Positions 8,436 to 17,698 are shown, counted from the stretch's first letter. The stretch: DNA of 64,000 nucleotides from JADKAV01 sp963733395 (GCA_963733395.1 CAVTCZ010000022.1:161958-225957); one strand, 5' to 3'. Numbers and translations are program-made. Notes: generated by a model from the sequence alone, not told the origin.

Positions 8436-10412
8436 GTCCGTAGTTCCTCCAGATCGGTGAAGAGTCCCAGACTCTCCGGATTCGCCAACGCCTCGGTGTT
8501 CCGCACGGGTCGGCCATGGACCACATCGGCGACCGCCAGTTCGGCCAGTTTGCCCGACCGGGTGCGGGGCAGATCGGGCACGGCCACGATCTTGGCCGGA
8601 ACGTGTCGTGGCGAGCACTGCTCCCGCAGACGCTTGACGATGCGCGCCCGCAAGATGTCGTCGAGGTCATGGCCCTGCGCGAGTTTCAGGAAGAGCACGA
8701 TCCGAGTGTCGTCGTCGAAGTGCTGGCCGATTGCGATGCTCTCGAGCACCTCGTCGAAGGACTCGACCTGCCGGTAGATCTCCGCGGTGCCGATCCGCAC
8801 CCCGCCGGCGTTCAGGGTGGCATCCGAGCGGCCCAGGATCATGATCCCCTCGTGGTCGGTCCACAAGGCGAAGTCGCCTTGGGCCCAGAGGTCCGGGAAC
8901 CGGTCGAAGTACGCGGCGGAGTACCGGTCGCCCACCGGATCGTTCACGAACCCCAGCGGCATGCTCGGCAGGGCATTGCGACAGACGAGTTCACCGGTGA
9001 CTCCGGCCTGACCGCGCAGGGTGCGCCCGCCCTCGTCGACGATGTCCACGTCTGCCCCCAGCGCCGGCGTCTGCAGTTCCCCGGCCCACACCGGCCCGGT
9101 CGGATCGCCGAGCGCGAAACAGCCGCAGATGTCGGTGCCGCCGGAGATGCTGGCCAGATGCACGTCCGTGGCGATCTCGCGGTACACGTATCGGAACGCC
9201 TCCGGGGACAGCGGCGAGCCGGTGGACCCGATGGTGCGCAGACTGGCCAGATCGTGGTCGGCACCGGGCTGCAGCCCTTGCTTGCTGCACGCGTCCAGGT
9301 ACTTCGCGCTGACCCCGAACAAGGTGATCTGCTCCTCCTCGCGCGATGCGCCACAGATGGCCTGCTTCGGGATGGAATGGCGAGCCGTCGTAGAGGACAA
9401 CCGTCGCGCCGGACGCCAACGCGCTGACCAGCCAGTTCCACATCATCCAGCCGCACGTGGTGAACCAGAAAACGCGGTCGCCGGGCCGCACGTCCAGATG
9501 CCAGCGATGCTCCGACGCGTGCTTGAGCAGGAACCCCGCAGATCGGTGCTGCAAGCACTTCGGCGCGCCCGTCGTGCCCGAGGAGTAGAGGATGAACCCC
9601 GGGGCATCGAACGGCATCGGGGTGAACACGGGATCGTCGGCCGGAGCATCGACCAGGTCCCGGAAATGCCGGGTTTGCACATGCAGGTCGACATCGGCCT
9701 CATGGTCCAGTTCGTGGACCAGCCAGACCTGCTCCAGGCTCGGCAGGCCGGAGACGATCTGCCCGAGCAACGCGCTGCGGTCATGCTTCTTCCCGCCGTA
9801 GACGTAGCCGTCGGCGGCCACGAGCACCTTGGGCGCGACCTGACCGAAGCGGTCGAGGACTCCGGACGGACCGAAGTCCGGGCTCGTCGAGGTGAAGACC
9901 GCACCCAGGCTGGCGGTGGCCAGCATGGTGATCACGGTTTCCGGGACGTTGGGCATCCAGGCCGCCACGGTGTCACCCGGTCCGACGCCGGCCGACACGA
10001 GCGCGGCCCGGATCGAGCCGGTCGCCCGCCGCAGCTGCGACCAGGACCAGACCCGGCGGACTCCATCCTCCCGGCGGAACACCAGGGCCGTGTCCTGGGC
10101 ACCGGGAAGATCACCGCCGGCGAGCAGGTTCTCCGCGTAGTTCAGCGTGGCTGCCGGGAAGAAGCGAGTGGCCCGCAGATCGTGGCCGGGCGGCGGCGGC
10201 ACGACAGCTGCACCATCGCCGCGATCGCCGATGATCCCGCACTCACCCCATACGAGGTCCCAGAAGTCCCCCGGCGAGGAGACCGAGAAGTCGTGGAAGT
10301 CGGCCATCGTGACCATGGGGAGGTCGGTGATCTCCTCCACCTCGCGCATGACCCGGCGCACCGCGGTTCGTTGTACGGCAGCCGGATCCGGCCGCCACAG
10401 TGGTTCCGGCAC
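8432..10412 (-). CDS. Acetoacetyl-CoA synthetase, split by a frameshift
   Basis: The two halves lie in different frames and join near 9345. The N-terminal part (start GTG 10410-10412) carries the AMP-binding signature YSSGTTGAPK, followed by the CGWMMWNW segment typical of this subfamily. The C-terminal part contains SISGGTDICGCF, the GRSDATLNAGGVRIGTAEIY segment and the catalytic lysine region TRSGK. Together they give about 660 residues, the normal length of acetoacetate-CoA ligases. At the break, IAR should continue directly as EEEQITLFG, so a one-base gain or two-base loss explains it. The enzyme would activate acetoacetate for lipid or PHB metabolism. It lies between a DUF2510 gene (6 bp apart) and lysX (overlapping ATGA), suggesting one transcript. 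If the frameshift is real the gene is inactive. Confidence 0.85.
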
Positions 10413-10418
10413 GTTTCC

Positions 10419-11925
10419 CTACCCGATGGGGCTGGGCACCACGGAGTCGGTGGCCGCCGGCGATGGGGGCACGGACTCGGACGGCACTGCAGAGGCGGTC
10501 GGGGTCGGGACCGTCGCCGCCGGTGATGGCGATCCACCGGACACGGTCACGACCGCATCACCGCTGGCCTGGAGTTTGCTTGCCTCCGCCCGCAGCCGCT
10601 CCGCATCCGCGGCCGGCACCTGGCCGCCGTCGCCCAGCGCGCTGGTGGCGACCGCCTCGCCGTCGGTGACTGAGACCTGGAACGTCTCGACGAAGGTCCG
10701 GTAGAACTCCGGGGCGTCACCGGCGGAGACAGCTGCGACGCAGGTGCTCTGGTACTGATCCATGATCGGCTTGATGTCCTTGGCCAACTGCTCGAAGTAG
10801 GCCTGGTTCTCCTCGAGATCCTTCGCGATCGCCACATCATTGAGCCGTTGGGCCACGGTGGTACTCAGTCCGTCGGCCGTGAGCGCCGCGCCGAGATCGG
10901 CACACGCCGGGTCGATGGTCCCCGTGAACGTTGCCGTCACCTCCACCGGCCCGGTGCTCGTGCCGCTGCCGCTGTTGCTCGGGACTGCGGAAGAGGAAGA
11001 ACCACAGCAGCCCCAGGATGAGCAGGCCCACGAGCAAGGTGGCTCCCACGAGGGCCGCGAGCCGCTTGCCGGAGGTCTTCGACTTCGTGTCCGCCTGGGT
11101 GACGGGCATACCCGTGATGGGGTCCACGCTCTCTGCGGTGGGGAACACGTTGGTCTGCCCCATGGGGGAGCCAGGTGCCAAACCTCCCGGGACCGGCGCC
11201 GGCGGGACGGCCGAACCCCAGGCACCCGCTTGCTGCTGTTGCCAGCCGCCCTCGGCCGCAGGGCCCTGACCCCACTGCTGATCCGGGGCTTGCTGCGCCG
11301 GGGCCTGACCCCACTGCTGATCCGGGGCTTGCTGCGCCGGGGCCTGACCCCACTGCTGATCCGGGGGTTGCTGCGCCGGAGCCTGACCCCACTGCTGATC
11401 CGGGGCCTGCTGCGCCGGAGCCTGACCCCACTGCTGATCCGGGGCTTGCTGCGCCGGAGCCTGACCCCACTGCTGATCCGGGGCCTGCTGCGCCGGAGCC
11501 TGACCCCACTGCTGATCCGGGGCTTGCTGCGCCGGGGCCTGACCCCACTGCTGATCCGGGGCCGGCTGCGCCGGAGCCTGACCCCACTGCTGATCCGGGG
11601 CCGGCTGCGCCGGAGCCTGACCCCACTGCTGATCCGGGGCTTGCTGGCTGGCAGCCGCCCACGGGTCGGCGGGCTGCTCGAACGTCGGCTGCACAGGCTG
11701 CTCGAACGTCGGCTGCACAGGCTGCTCGAACGTCGGCTGCACAGGCTGCTCGAACGTCGGCTGCACAGGCTGCTCGAACGTCGGCTGCACGGGCTCGGGC
11801 ACCACGGGTGCCACTCCCGGCATGGGCTGGGTGTTCTGCGTCCAGCCGCCGCCATCCCACCAGCGCACCTGAGCGGCATCGCGGGGGTCCTGATACCAGC
11901 CTGGGACAGGGTTTCCGTTGGCCAT
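10419..11925 (-). CDS. DUF2510 membrane-anchored repeat protein, frameshifted
   Basis: The ATG at 11925 has AAAGG upstream. The order of parts is: a DUF2510 domain (PGWYQDP and VRWWDGGGWT, residues about 7-35); five copies of an eight-residue QPTFEQPV unit; ten copies of a thirteen-residue APDQQWGQAPAQQ unit; a basic segment; and one membrane helix (ALVGATLLVGLLILGLLWFF). The frame changes near 10990 just after the helix. An extracytoplasmic domain of about 160 residues then continues (ACADLGAALTADGLST, TCVAAVSAG) and ends in a Pro/Ser/Thr tail. DUF2510 proteins are common in actinobacteria and of unknown function. The repeats suggest a flexible, glutamine- and proline-rich cytoplasmic linker. 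Confidence 0.8.
11268..11650 (-). repeat. Ten 39-bp tandem repeats inside the DUF2510 gene
   Basis: The unit encodes thirteen residues built on PDQQWGQAPAQ. Copies are near identical, differing mainly in codons for Ala/Pro/Gln at the unit edges. Neighbouring 24-bp repeats at about 11674-11793 (five copies, encoding QPTFEQPV) form a second array. Such arrays change copy number by slippage and can be collapsed in assemblies. Confidence 0.9.
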
Positions 11926-12096
11926 TGGGGACACCTTTCACTCACCTGCTGTCAGCGTAGTCGGCAGGGTCCACGGACGCGCTGAGAGAGAGTCCGACTA
12001 CCAAGCGTGAGGCGGGGTCCATTCCTGTGCCTCGAGCAGGTGCCCCGGATGGTCGTTGTGGCGAAGCTGCAGAGACACGCAGGCACGCCGGGGGGC

Positions 12097-13593
12097 TCAG
12101 GCCTCCTGCATGTCCTCCAAACTGATCCCCTTGGTTTCTCGGATGAACTTCGCGACGAACACGAAGGACAGGACCGCGAACACGGTGAACACCCCGTACG
12201 CGAAGCCCAGTCCGATCGACGACATGCCCGGGAAGGCGACGCTCACGATGAAGTTGGCGACCCACTGGGCCGCAGCAGCAACAGCCAGCGCGGCCGCCCG
12301 GATGCGGTTCGGGAACATCTCTCCCAGCAACACCCAGACCACCGGACCCCAGGAGACCCCGAAGAAGACGACGTACAGGTTGGCGGCCACGACCGCCATC
12401 GGCCCCGCGGCCCCGGTCAGATACGGGGTACCGATCGAGTCCGCACCGGAACACCCGGCCTGCACATCGACCAACGCCGCCGTGCACTTCTCCGCCGTCC
12501 CGAACAGGAACGCCATCATGCCCAACGTGACGGCCATGCCCGCCGAACCGATCAGCAGAAGTGGTTTGCGGCCGAGCCGGTCGACCAGCGAAATTGCGAT
12601 CAGCGTCACCACAACATTCGTGGTGTTGGTGACCAGGGTGATCAAGAACGCCTGCGACTCGTCGAAGCCGACAGAGGCCCAGATGCTGTTCGAGTAGTAG
12701 AAGATGACGTTGATCCCGACGAACTGCTGGAACACGCTCAGCCCGATACCGATCCAGACGATGGGCCTGAGGCCCAATGCTTTGCCCTTCAGGTCGCCGA
12801 ATCGGGGCTTGTGATCGCCGGTCATCGACGCCTTGATCTCTTCGACCTTGGCGTGCTGGTCGCCATCGATCACTGACGACAGCACCTCAGCCGCTTCCTC
12901 GTCCTTGCCGATGGCGACGAGGTACCGCGGGGACTCCGGGATCGTGAGGGCCAGCGAGCCGTAGACGAGTGCGGGAACGATCATGACCAGGAACATCCAC
13001 TGCCATGCCTCCAGACCGAAGAGCCAGGTGTTGTTGGCACTGGTCTCAGCTTCTCCGGCACTGGCCGCATTGAGGATCAGGTAGTTGGTCACCGCGGTGG
13101 TGAAGATGCCCAGCACGATGGCCAGCTGCTGCAGGGACCCGAGCCGGCCGCGCAGTTGTGCCGGTGCGATCTCAGCGATGTACATGGGGGCGATCACCGA
13201 GGCGATGCCGATGCCGGCGCCACCGATGAAGCGCCAGAACATCAGGTCCACGACGCCCAGCGGGAACGCCTGCCCAACGGCCGCGATCAGGAACAGCACG
13301 GCGGCGATGACCATGACCCGGCGGCGGCCGTACTTGTTCGCCAGCGTCCCGGCGAACCAGGCGCCCACGGCCGAGCCGAGCAGCGCGATCGCCACCACGA
13401 ATCCGATGGCATCGCCGATGTCGAACTTCACCTTCAGCGCGTCGACCGCACCGTTGACCACGGCTGAGTCGAATCCGAACAGGAAGCCGCCGAGGGCCGC
13501 CACGATCGCCATCCGTAGGACGCGACCGGTGTGGTACTTCTCCGCGACGACCGGTCCGCTGTCACCAGCACCCGGCAGGGGTCCGTGGGCCAT
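12097..13593 (-). CDS. Sugar porter, major facilitator superfamily
   Basis: The 498-residue protein has twelve predicted membrane segments and sugar-porter (XylE/GLUT-type) motifs: GFLFGFDSAVVNGA in the first helix, NKYGRRRVM between helices 2 and 3, PESPRYLV before the central loop, QQFVGIN in helix 7, and DRLGRKPL between helices 8 and 9. It should be a proton-linked monosaccharide importer; the exact sugar cannot be read. AGGAG precedes the ATG by nine bases. It is a single-gene unit with no regulator beside it. Confidence 0.92.
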   Translation of the reverse strand: MAHGPLPGAGDSGPVVAEKYHTGRVLRMAIVAALGGFLFGFDSAVVNGAVDALKVKFDIGDAIGFVVAIALLGSAVGAWFAGTLANKYGRRRVMVIAAVLFLIAAVGQAFPLGVVDLMFWRFIGGAGIGIASVIAPMYIAEIAPAQLRGRLGSLQQLAIVLGIFTTAVTNYLILNAASAGEAETSANNTWLFGLEAWQWMFLVMIVPALVYGSLALTIPESPRYLVAIGKDEEAAEVLSSVIDGDQHAKVEEIKASMTGDHKPRFGDLKGKALGLRPIVWIGIGLSVFQQFVGINVIFYYSNSIWASVGFDESQAFLITLVTNTTNVVVTLIAISLVDRLGRKPLLLIGSAGMAVTLGMMAFLFGTAEKCTAALVDVQAGCSGADSIGTPYLTGAAGPMAVVAANLYVVFFGVSWGPVVWVLLGEMFPNRIRAAALAVAAAAQWVANFIVSVAFPGMSSIGLGFAYGVFTVFAVLSFVFVAKFIRETKGISLEDMQEA

Positions 13594-13674
13594 GGCTGCG
13601 CTCCTAACTGTCTGGTGACGAAACTAGTCATTCACGTGCCCGCAATGCACGATTACCCGCGTGTCGGCGCCGCC

Positions 13675-13965
13675 GAGACACCCACTCCAGAAGCCGCCAG
13701 CACCTCGGGACACGCCCGACACCTTGTCGTGCGCGGTGCCCCCGGCAAATTGCGCGCCAGACAACCTGCGCGCCTCCGGCGCAATCTGCCCACCCGGCGC
13801 CCCGAGACACCCACCCAGAAGCCGCCAGCACCTCAGGACAGGCCGCCGTCGCGCGTGCCCCCGGCAAATTGCGCGCCAGACAACCTGCGCGCCTCTGGCG
13901 CAATCTGCCCACCGGCGCCCCGAGACACCCACCCAGAAGCCGCCAGCACCTCACGACACCCCGCC
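13675..13965. repeat. Intergenic tandem repeat, about 120-bp unit, two copies plus a partial third
   Basis: The phrase GAGACACCCAC(C/T)CAGAAG followed by CCGCCAGCACCTC recurs at 13675, 13804 and 13922 (spacing 129 and 118). Between the phrases lies a GC-rich block with complementary ends, GGCAAATTGCGC and GCGCAATCTGCC, which could fold into a hairpin. Open frames run across the repeat on both strands, but their products are Arg/Pro-rich and repetitive, so I treat the region as noncoding. It fills the gap between the sugar porter and the sulfur operon. Confidence 0.8.
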
Positions 13966-14002
13966 CTTGTGCCCCCGCGACACCTCAGGCATGATGCTGC
14001 CT

Positions 14003-14062
14003 ATGCCGAACGCCACCTCCCGCGTCATGCGGATGTGTGCGTGTTCGTGTTGTTGTGCCTAG
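14003..14062 (+). CDS. Cysteine-rich leader peptide of the sulfite/APS reductase operon
   Basis: A short frame ends in MRMCACSCCCA and a TAG at 14060-14062, with five of the last eight codons being Cys. In-frame ATGs occur at 13991, 13994, 14003, 14027 and 14033, so the exact start is open; 14003 is a compromise and gives 19 residues. Polycysteine upstream frames in mycobacteria and other actinobacteria act as cysteine-responsive attenuators of sulfur-assimilation operons. The position, about 105 bases before sirA, fits that role. When cysteine is scarce, ribosomes would stall on the Cys codons and change the fold of the downstream RNA. Confidence 0.75.
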   Translation: MPNATSRVMRMCACSCCCA

Positions 14063-14092
14063 TTGCCGCCAACCCGTCCCCATTCCGCGGAC

Positions 14093-14123
14093 GATCGGCG
14101 CCTGGGCACCCTCGGCGCCGATC
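14093..14123 (+). promoter_or_regulatory. Hairpin between the Cys leader and sirA
   Basis: A perfect ten-base stem, GATCGGCGCC (14093-14102) and GGCGCCGATC (14114-14123), encloses an eleven-base loop. It begins 31 bases after the leader stop codon and ends 45 bases before the sirA ATG. The sirA ribosome-binding site (AGGAG near 14158) lies outside the stem. No U-run follows, so a plain intrinsic terminator is unlikely. A Rho-type or folding-switch attenuator is possible. Confidence 0.55.
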
Positions 14124-14168
14124 GGGCACGAGAGTCTCTGACGCCGGTCTCCCCCACCAGGAGAACCG

Positions 14169-15833
14169 ATGCCACCCCAAGAACGACCCACCCGGAGCAA
14201 GCAGACCGGTCAGTGGGCGCTCGGCCAACGGGAGCCGTTGAACCCCAACGAGCAGTTCAAGGCCGACGACAACGGCTTGAACGTGCGCGAGCGCGTGGAG
14301 ACCATCTACGCCCGCGAGGGTTTCGCCTCCATCCCGGAAGCCGACCTCCGCGGCCGACTGCGCTGGTGGGGGCTGTACACCCAGCGCCGGCCCGGCATCG
14401 ACGGTGGCCGGACCGCGACGCTCCCGCTGGAGGAACTCGACGACGAGTACTTCATGCTGCGGATCCGCAGCGACGGCGGGATGCTCACGCGCGACCAACT
14501 GCGCACCATCGCCGAGATCTCCACCCGCTTCGGCAGGGACACCGCCGACATCACCGACCGGCAGAACATCCAGTTGCACTGGATCCGCATCGAGGACATG
14601 CCCGAGATCTGGCGGCTGCTCGAGGACGTCGGCCTGTCCACGACGGAGGCCTGCGGCGACACCCCGCGGGTCGTGCTCGGCTCGCCGGTGGCCGGGATCG
14701 CCGCCGACGAGATCATCGACGGCACGCCCGCAGTCGAGGAGATCGTGCGCCGGTACGTCGGCGACCCCGAGTTCGCGAACCTGCCGCGCAAGTTCAAGAC
14801 CGCGATCTCCGGCTCGCCACGCCAGGACGTGGCGCACGAGATCAACTGCGTGTCCTTCGTCGGCGTCGAGCACCCCGAGCACGGCCCCGGCTTCGACGTC
14901 TGGGTGGGCGGCGGCTTGTCGACCAATCCCATGGTCGCCCAGCGACTCGGGGCCTGGGTGCCGCTGGCCGACGTGCCCGATGTCTGGGAAGGAATCATCA
15001 AGATCTTCCGCGACTACGGCTACCGGCGGCTGCGGAACCGGGCGCGCCTGAAGTTCCTCGTGGCCGACTGGGGGGCCGAGAAGTTCCGCGCGGTCCTCGA
15101 GCAGGAGTACCTGGAACGCGAACTCATCGACGGCCCGGCACCAGGCGAACCGACCGGTCGGCGTGACCACGTCGGAATCGCCGCCCAGACAGACGGCCTG
15201 TCCTACGTCGGCGCCGCACCGACGGTCGGCCGGGTTTCAGGCTCGACACTGGCGGCCGTGGCCGACCTGATGGAGCACTTCGGCTCATCCCGGCTGCGGC
15301 TGACCGCGCAACAGAAACTCGTGATCCTCGACGTCGCCGATCCCGAAGGCCTCGCGGACGGCCTCGAGGGCCTCGGGCTGCAGGTGCGCCCCAGCGAGTT
15401 CCGGCGCGGGGCCATGGCCTGCACCGGGATCGAGTTCTGCAAGCTTGCGATCGTCGAGACGAAGGCCCGCACGGCGGACCTGGTCGACACGCTGGAGGCA
15501 CATTTCGGGGAGGAACTCGAAGGCACCGACCTGAGCATCCACGTGAACGGCTGCCCGAACTCCTGCGCGCGTTTCCAGATCGCCGACATCGGCTTCAAGG
15601 GCTCGTTGGTCCCGGATGCCGACGGCGAGATGGTCGAGGGTTTCCAGGTCCATCTCGGCGGCCGGCTCGGACCCGACGCCGGCTTCGGCCGCAAACTGCG
15701 GGCGCTCAAGGTCACCGCCGACGAGATGCCCTCGTACGTGCAGCGGGTCCTGGGCAACTACACCGACCAGCGCGACGCCGACGAGGCCTTCGCGGACTGG
15801 GTGGAGCGCGCCGAGGAGGACGCGTTGCGATGA
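14169..15833 (+). CDS. sirA: Ferredoxin-dependent sulfite (or nitrite) reductase
   Basis: The 554-residue protein has the two-fold repeat of sirohaem reductases. Four cysteines bind the 4Fe-4S cluster and sirohaem: Cys418 and Cys424 in ACTGIEFC, and Cys462 and Cys466 in NGCPNSC. TDRQNIQLHWI in the N-terminal half matches the parasulfite/sirohaem-binding region. It reduces sulfite to sulfide with six electrons from ferredoxin. The downstream APS reductase and sirohydrochlorin chelatase, with the Cys leader upstream, favour sulfite over nitrite as substrate. AGGAG lies just before the ATG. The stop overlaps the start of the next gene. Confidence 0.93.
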   Translation: MPPQERPTRSKQTGQWALGQREPLNPNEQFKADDNGLNVRERVETIYAREGFASIPEADLRGRLRWWGLYTQRRPGIDGGRTATLPLEELDDEYFMLRIRSDGGMLTRDQLRTIAEISTRFGRDTADITDRQNIQLHWIRIEDMPEIWRLLEDVGLSTTEACGDTPRVVLGSPVAGIAADEIIDGTPAVEEIVRRYVGDPEFANLPRKFKTAISGSPRQDVAHEINCVSFVGVEHPEHGPGFDVWVGGGLSTNPMVAQRLGAWVPLADVPDVWEGIIKIFRDYGYRRLRNRARLKFLVADWGAEKFRAVLEQEYLERELIDGPAPGEPTGRRDHVGIAAQTDGLSYVGAAPTVGRVSGSTLAAVADLMEHFGSSRLRLTAQQKLVILDVADPEGLADGLEGLGLQVRPSEFRRGAMACTGIEFCKLAIVETKARTADLVDTLEAHFGEELEGTDLSIHVNGCPNSCARFQIADIGFKGSLVPDADGEMVEGFQVHLGGRLGPDAGFGRKLRALKVTADEMPSYVQRVLGNYTDQRDADEAFADWVERAEEDALR

Positions 15834-15964
15834 ACGTCGTGCACTTCTGCCCTTACTGCGGCGATGAGGACCTGTGGCCGGAATCCGGCAGGAGCACCTG
15901 GCGATGTCGGGCATGTACCCGCACTTTCGCCGTCCGCATCGTCAAACCAGGAGAGCAATCATGA
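15830..15964 (+). CDS. Zinc-ribbon miniprotein of the sulfur-assimilation operon
   Basis: This 44-residue protein begins at an ATG that overlaps the sirA stop (ATGA) and ends overlapping the cysH ATG. It has two CxxC pairs, Cys7/Cys10 (FCPYC) and Cys26/Cys29 (CRAC), separated by a short Trp-containing loop, the classic pattern of a small zinc ribbon. A similar miniprotein sits between these two genes in other actinobacteria as far as I recall. Its function is unknown. Tight coupling on both sides points to a role in sulfite/APS reduction, perhaps metal or redox sensing. Confidence 0.85.
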   Translation: MNVVHFCPYCGDEDLWPESGRSTWRCRACTRTFAVRIVKPGEQS

Positions 15965-16704
15965 GTCTCGACGTTTCCCTCGACCAGTCCATCCGTCCCG
16001 GCAGTCTGGATTCGGTGGCAGCTGCCGGCGCCGCCCTCGTGGCAGAGGCGGCCGCGAACGGCGCCGATCACATCGAACAGGCCCACTTGGCCGTGCAGTG
16101 GGCACACCGCACCTTCGGGTCGCTGGTGCTCATGTCCAGCATGGGCGACGAAGTGCTCGTGCACCTGGCATCGCAGGCGGCCCCCGGCATCGAGGTGGCC
16201 TTCATCGACACCGGGTACCACTTCCCGGAGACGCTGGGCACGGCAGCGGCATACGAGGCCTCCCGGCCGCTCACGTTGCTGACCGTCATGCCGGTGCAGT
16301 CCGTCGCCGAGCAGGACGCCGAGTACGGCCCACGACTGCACGAGCGCGATCCGGACCGGTGCTGCGCGCTGCGAAAGGTGGAACCGCTGGAGCGGACACT
16401 GTCCGGCAGGGACGCCTGGATCACCGGCATGCGCCGGATCGACGCGCCCACCCGCTCGGACATCGACATCGTGGGGGTGGACGGGAAACGCCAGATGATC
16501 AAGATCAATCCGCTGGCTTCGTGGTCCGACGAGCAGACCGCGGACTACGCCCGCGACCAGTCAGTGCTGCTGAACCCCCTGCGGGAGGTCGGCTTCACCT
16601 CGATCGGGTGCGCCCCCTGCACCCGTGCCACCGCACCCGGAGAGGACCCGCGCGCGGGCCGCTGGGCCGGGAAGTCCAAGACGGAATGCGGCTTGCACGT
16701 CTGA
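15961..16704 (+). CDS. cysH: Adenylylsulfate (APS) reductase, 4Fe-4S type
   Basis: The 247-residue protein has the adenylate-binding motif SSMGDE (residues 59-64) and the catalytic C-terminal cysteine in ECGLH (Cys243). It also has paired cysteines Cys134-Cys135 (RCCALRK) and Cys217/Cys220 (CAPC). These four cysteines bind a 4Fe-4S cluster and mark an APS reductase rather than a PAPS reductase. It reduces APS to sulfite using thioredoxin and feeds SirA. The start at 15961 is preferred to upstream in-frame codons because it follows GGAGAG and overlaps the zinc-ribbon stop. Confidence 0.92.
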   Translation: MSLDVSLDQSIRPGSLDSVAAAGAALVAEAAANGADHIEQAHLAVQWAHRTFGSLVLMSSMGDEVLVHLASQAAPGIEVAFIDTGYHFPETLGTAAAYEASRPLTLLTVMPVQSVAEQDAEYGPRLHERDPDRCCALRKVEPLERTLSGRDAWITGMRRIDAPTRSDIDIVGVDGKRQMIKINPLASWSDEQTADYARDQSVLLNPLREVGFTSIGCAPCTRATAPGEDPRAGRWAGKSKTECGLHV

Positions 16705-16834
16705 CGCCGGGCCGTTCACCCGTTCGACCTAATGGCACTTGACGCGACGGATTTCGCAGTTCCCGCTATGGTGCGCTTCGGAACCCGGCAGATACGGCCG
16801 ATGCAGCCAATAGACGGATCGAAGGAGTTGTCGG

Positions 16835-17623
16835 ATGAGTCGAGCGTCCCGCGACACGATCGCCCTGCCACCCCCACCTGCGGATTACGGAGTAGTGCTG
16901 CTGTCCCACGGCAGCGCCGATCCCCGGGCGCGGCTGGCATGCGACCTGTTGGCCCGCCGGGTCGGCCATCGGCTCGGCGCGTTCGTGGCGCAGGCGACGC
17001 TGGATCTGGACCGCCCACGCCTCGACGGCGCCATCAACTACCTCGCGTCGAAGGGCATCCATGACCTGGTGGTCGTGCCGATGCTGCTGACGACGGCGTA
17101 CCACGCAACCCAGGACGTGCCCATGTTCGCCGCGGCGACCCAGGCGTCGCACCCCCGCGCGCGCATCAGCATGGCCGCACCCATGGGCGCCGACCCGTAT
17201 CTGCTCAAGGGGCTGGACTCGGTGCTCAAGTCCGCCGGCTTCCGGCCCGACCCCGGGACCGCTGTGGTTCTGGCATCGGCGGGATCCAGTTTCGCAGCGG
17301 CCCGCAGCCGGCACGCCGCGCTGGCCCTGGAATGGCGCACGCACGGCTGGGGGGCATCGGCCGTGGCCTTCGCATCCGGCCCGGGCCCACGTGTCGAACA
17401 GGCCGTGGGCGAGTTGCGCGACGCCGGCTACGACGAGATCTGCGTGTCCCCCTTCCTGATCGCGCCGGGGGTCATGTCGCAGCGCATCGCCACCTCCGCC
17501 CGCGCTTCCGGGGCACATGCGGTGACCGGCACCCTGCACGGCACCGACGCGGCGATGGAGGTCGTGTTGCGCCGGGTGCGGGCGGCCGTGGAGCAGCGGG
17601 ACCTGCAGCTGGCGTCGGGCTGA
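16835..17623 (+). CDS. Sirohydrochlorin ferrochelatase, CbiX-like
   Basis: The 262-residue protein has the two-fold CbiX/SirB layout. The N-terminal half contains VVLLSHGSADPRA, with the metal-binding His; the second half retains the fold (AVVLASAGSSFAAA, CVSPFLIAPG). It would insert iron into sirohydrochlorin to make the sirohaem needed by SirA. It is 130 bases after cysH on the same strand. The intervening stretch shows no other gene and could hold its own promoter. Cobalt chelation is the alternative, but the neighbourhood argues for sirohaem. Confidence 0.85.
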   Translation: MSRASRDTIALPPPPADYGVVLLSHGSADPRARLACDLLARRVGHRLGAFVAQATLDLDRPRLDGAINYLASKGIHDLVVVPMLLTTAYHATQDVPMFAAATQASHPRARISMAAPMGADPYLLKGLDSVLKSAGFRPDPGTAVVLASAGSSFAAARSRHAALALEWRTHGWGASAVAFASGPGPRVEQAVGELRDAGYDEICVSPFLIAPGVMSQRIATSARASGAHAVTGTLHGTDAAMEVVLRRVRAAVEQRDLQLASG

Positions 17624-17640
17624 GCGGGGGCTCCCAGCGT

Positions 17641-17698
17641 ACCCGTGAGCCAAAGTCCTACCCGTGAGCCAGAATCACGCCGACTTTGACTCACGGGT
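17641..17698. terminator. Inverted repeat after the sulfur genes
   Basis: ACCCGTGAGCCAAAGTC (17641-17657) pairs with GACTTTGACTCACGGGT (17682-17698) at sixteen of seventeen positions. A third partial copy of the left arm begins at 17660. The long stem lies 18 bases after the chelatase stop and could act as a terminator, although no T-run follows. It may instead be a dispersed palindromic repeat. Confidence 0.55.

Noticed and set aside
4425..8777. Two long plus-strand frames opposite lysX (708 and 741 codons)
   Set aside because: Both mirror LysX codons and their products have no recognisable motif.
10840..11985. Leu/Arg- and Pro/Asp-rich repeat proteins on the plus strand
   Set aside because: They are antisense readings of the DUF2510 peptide repeats.
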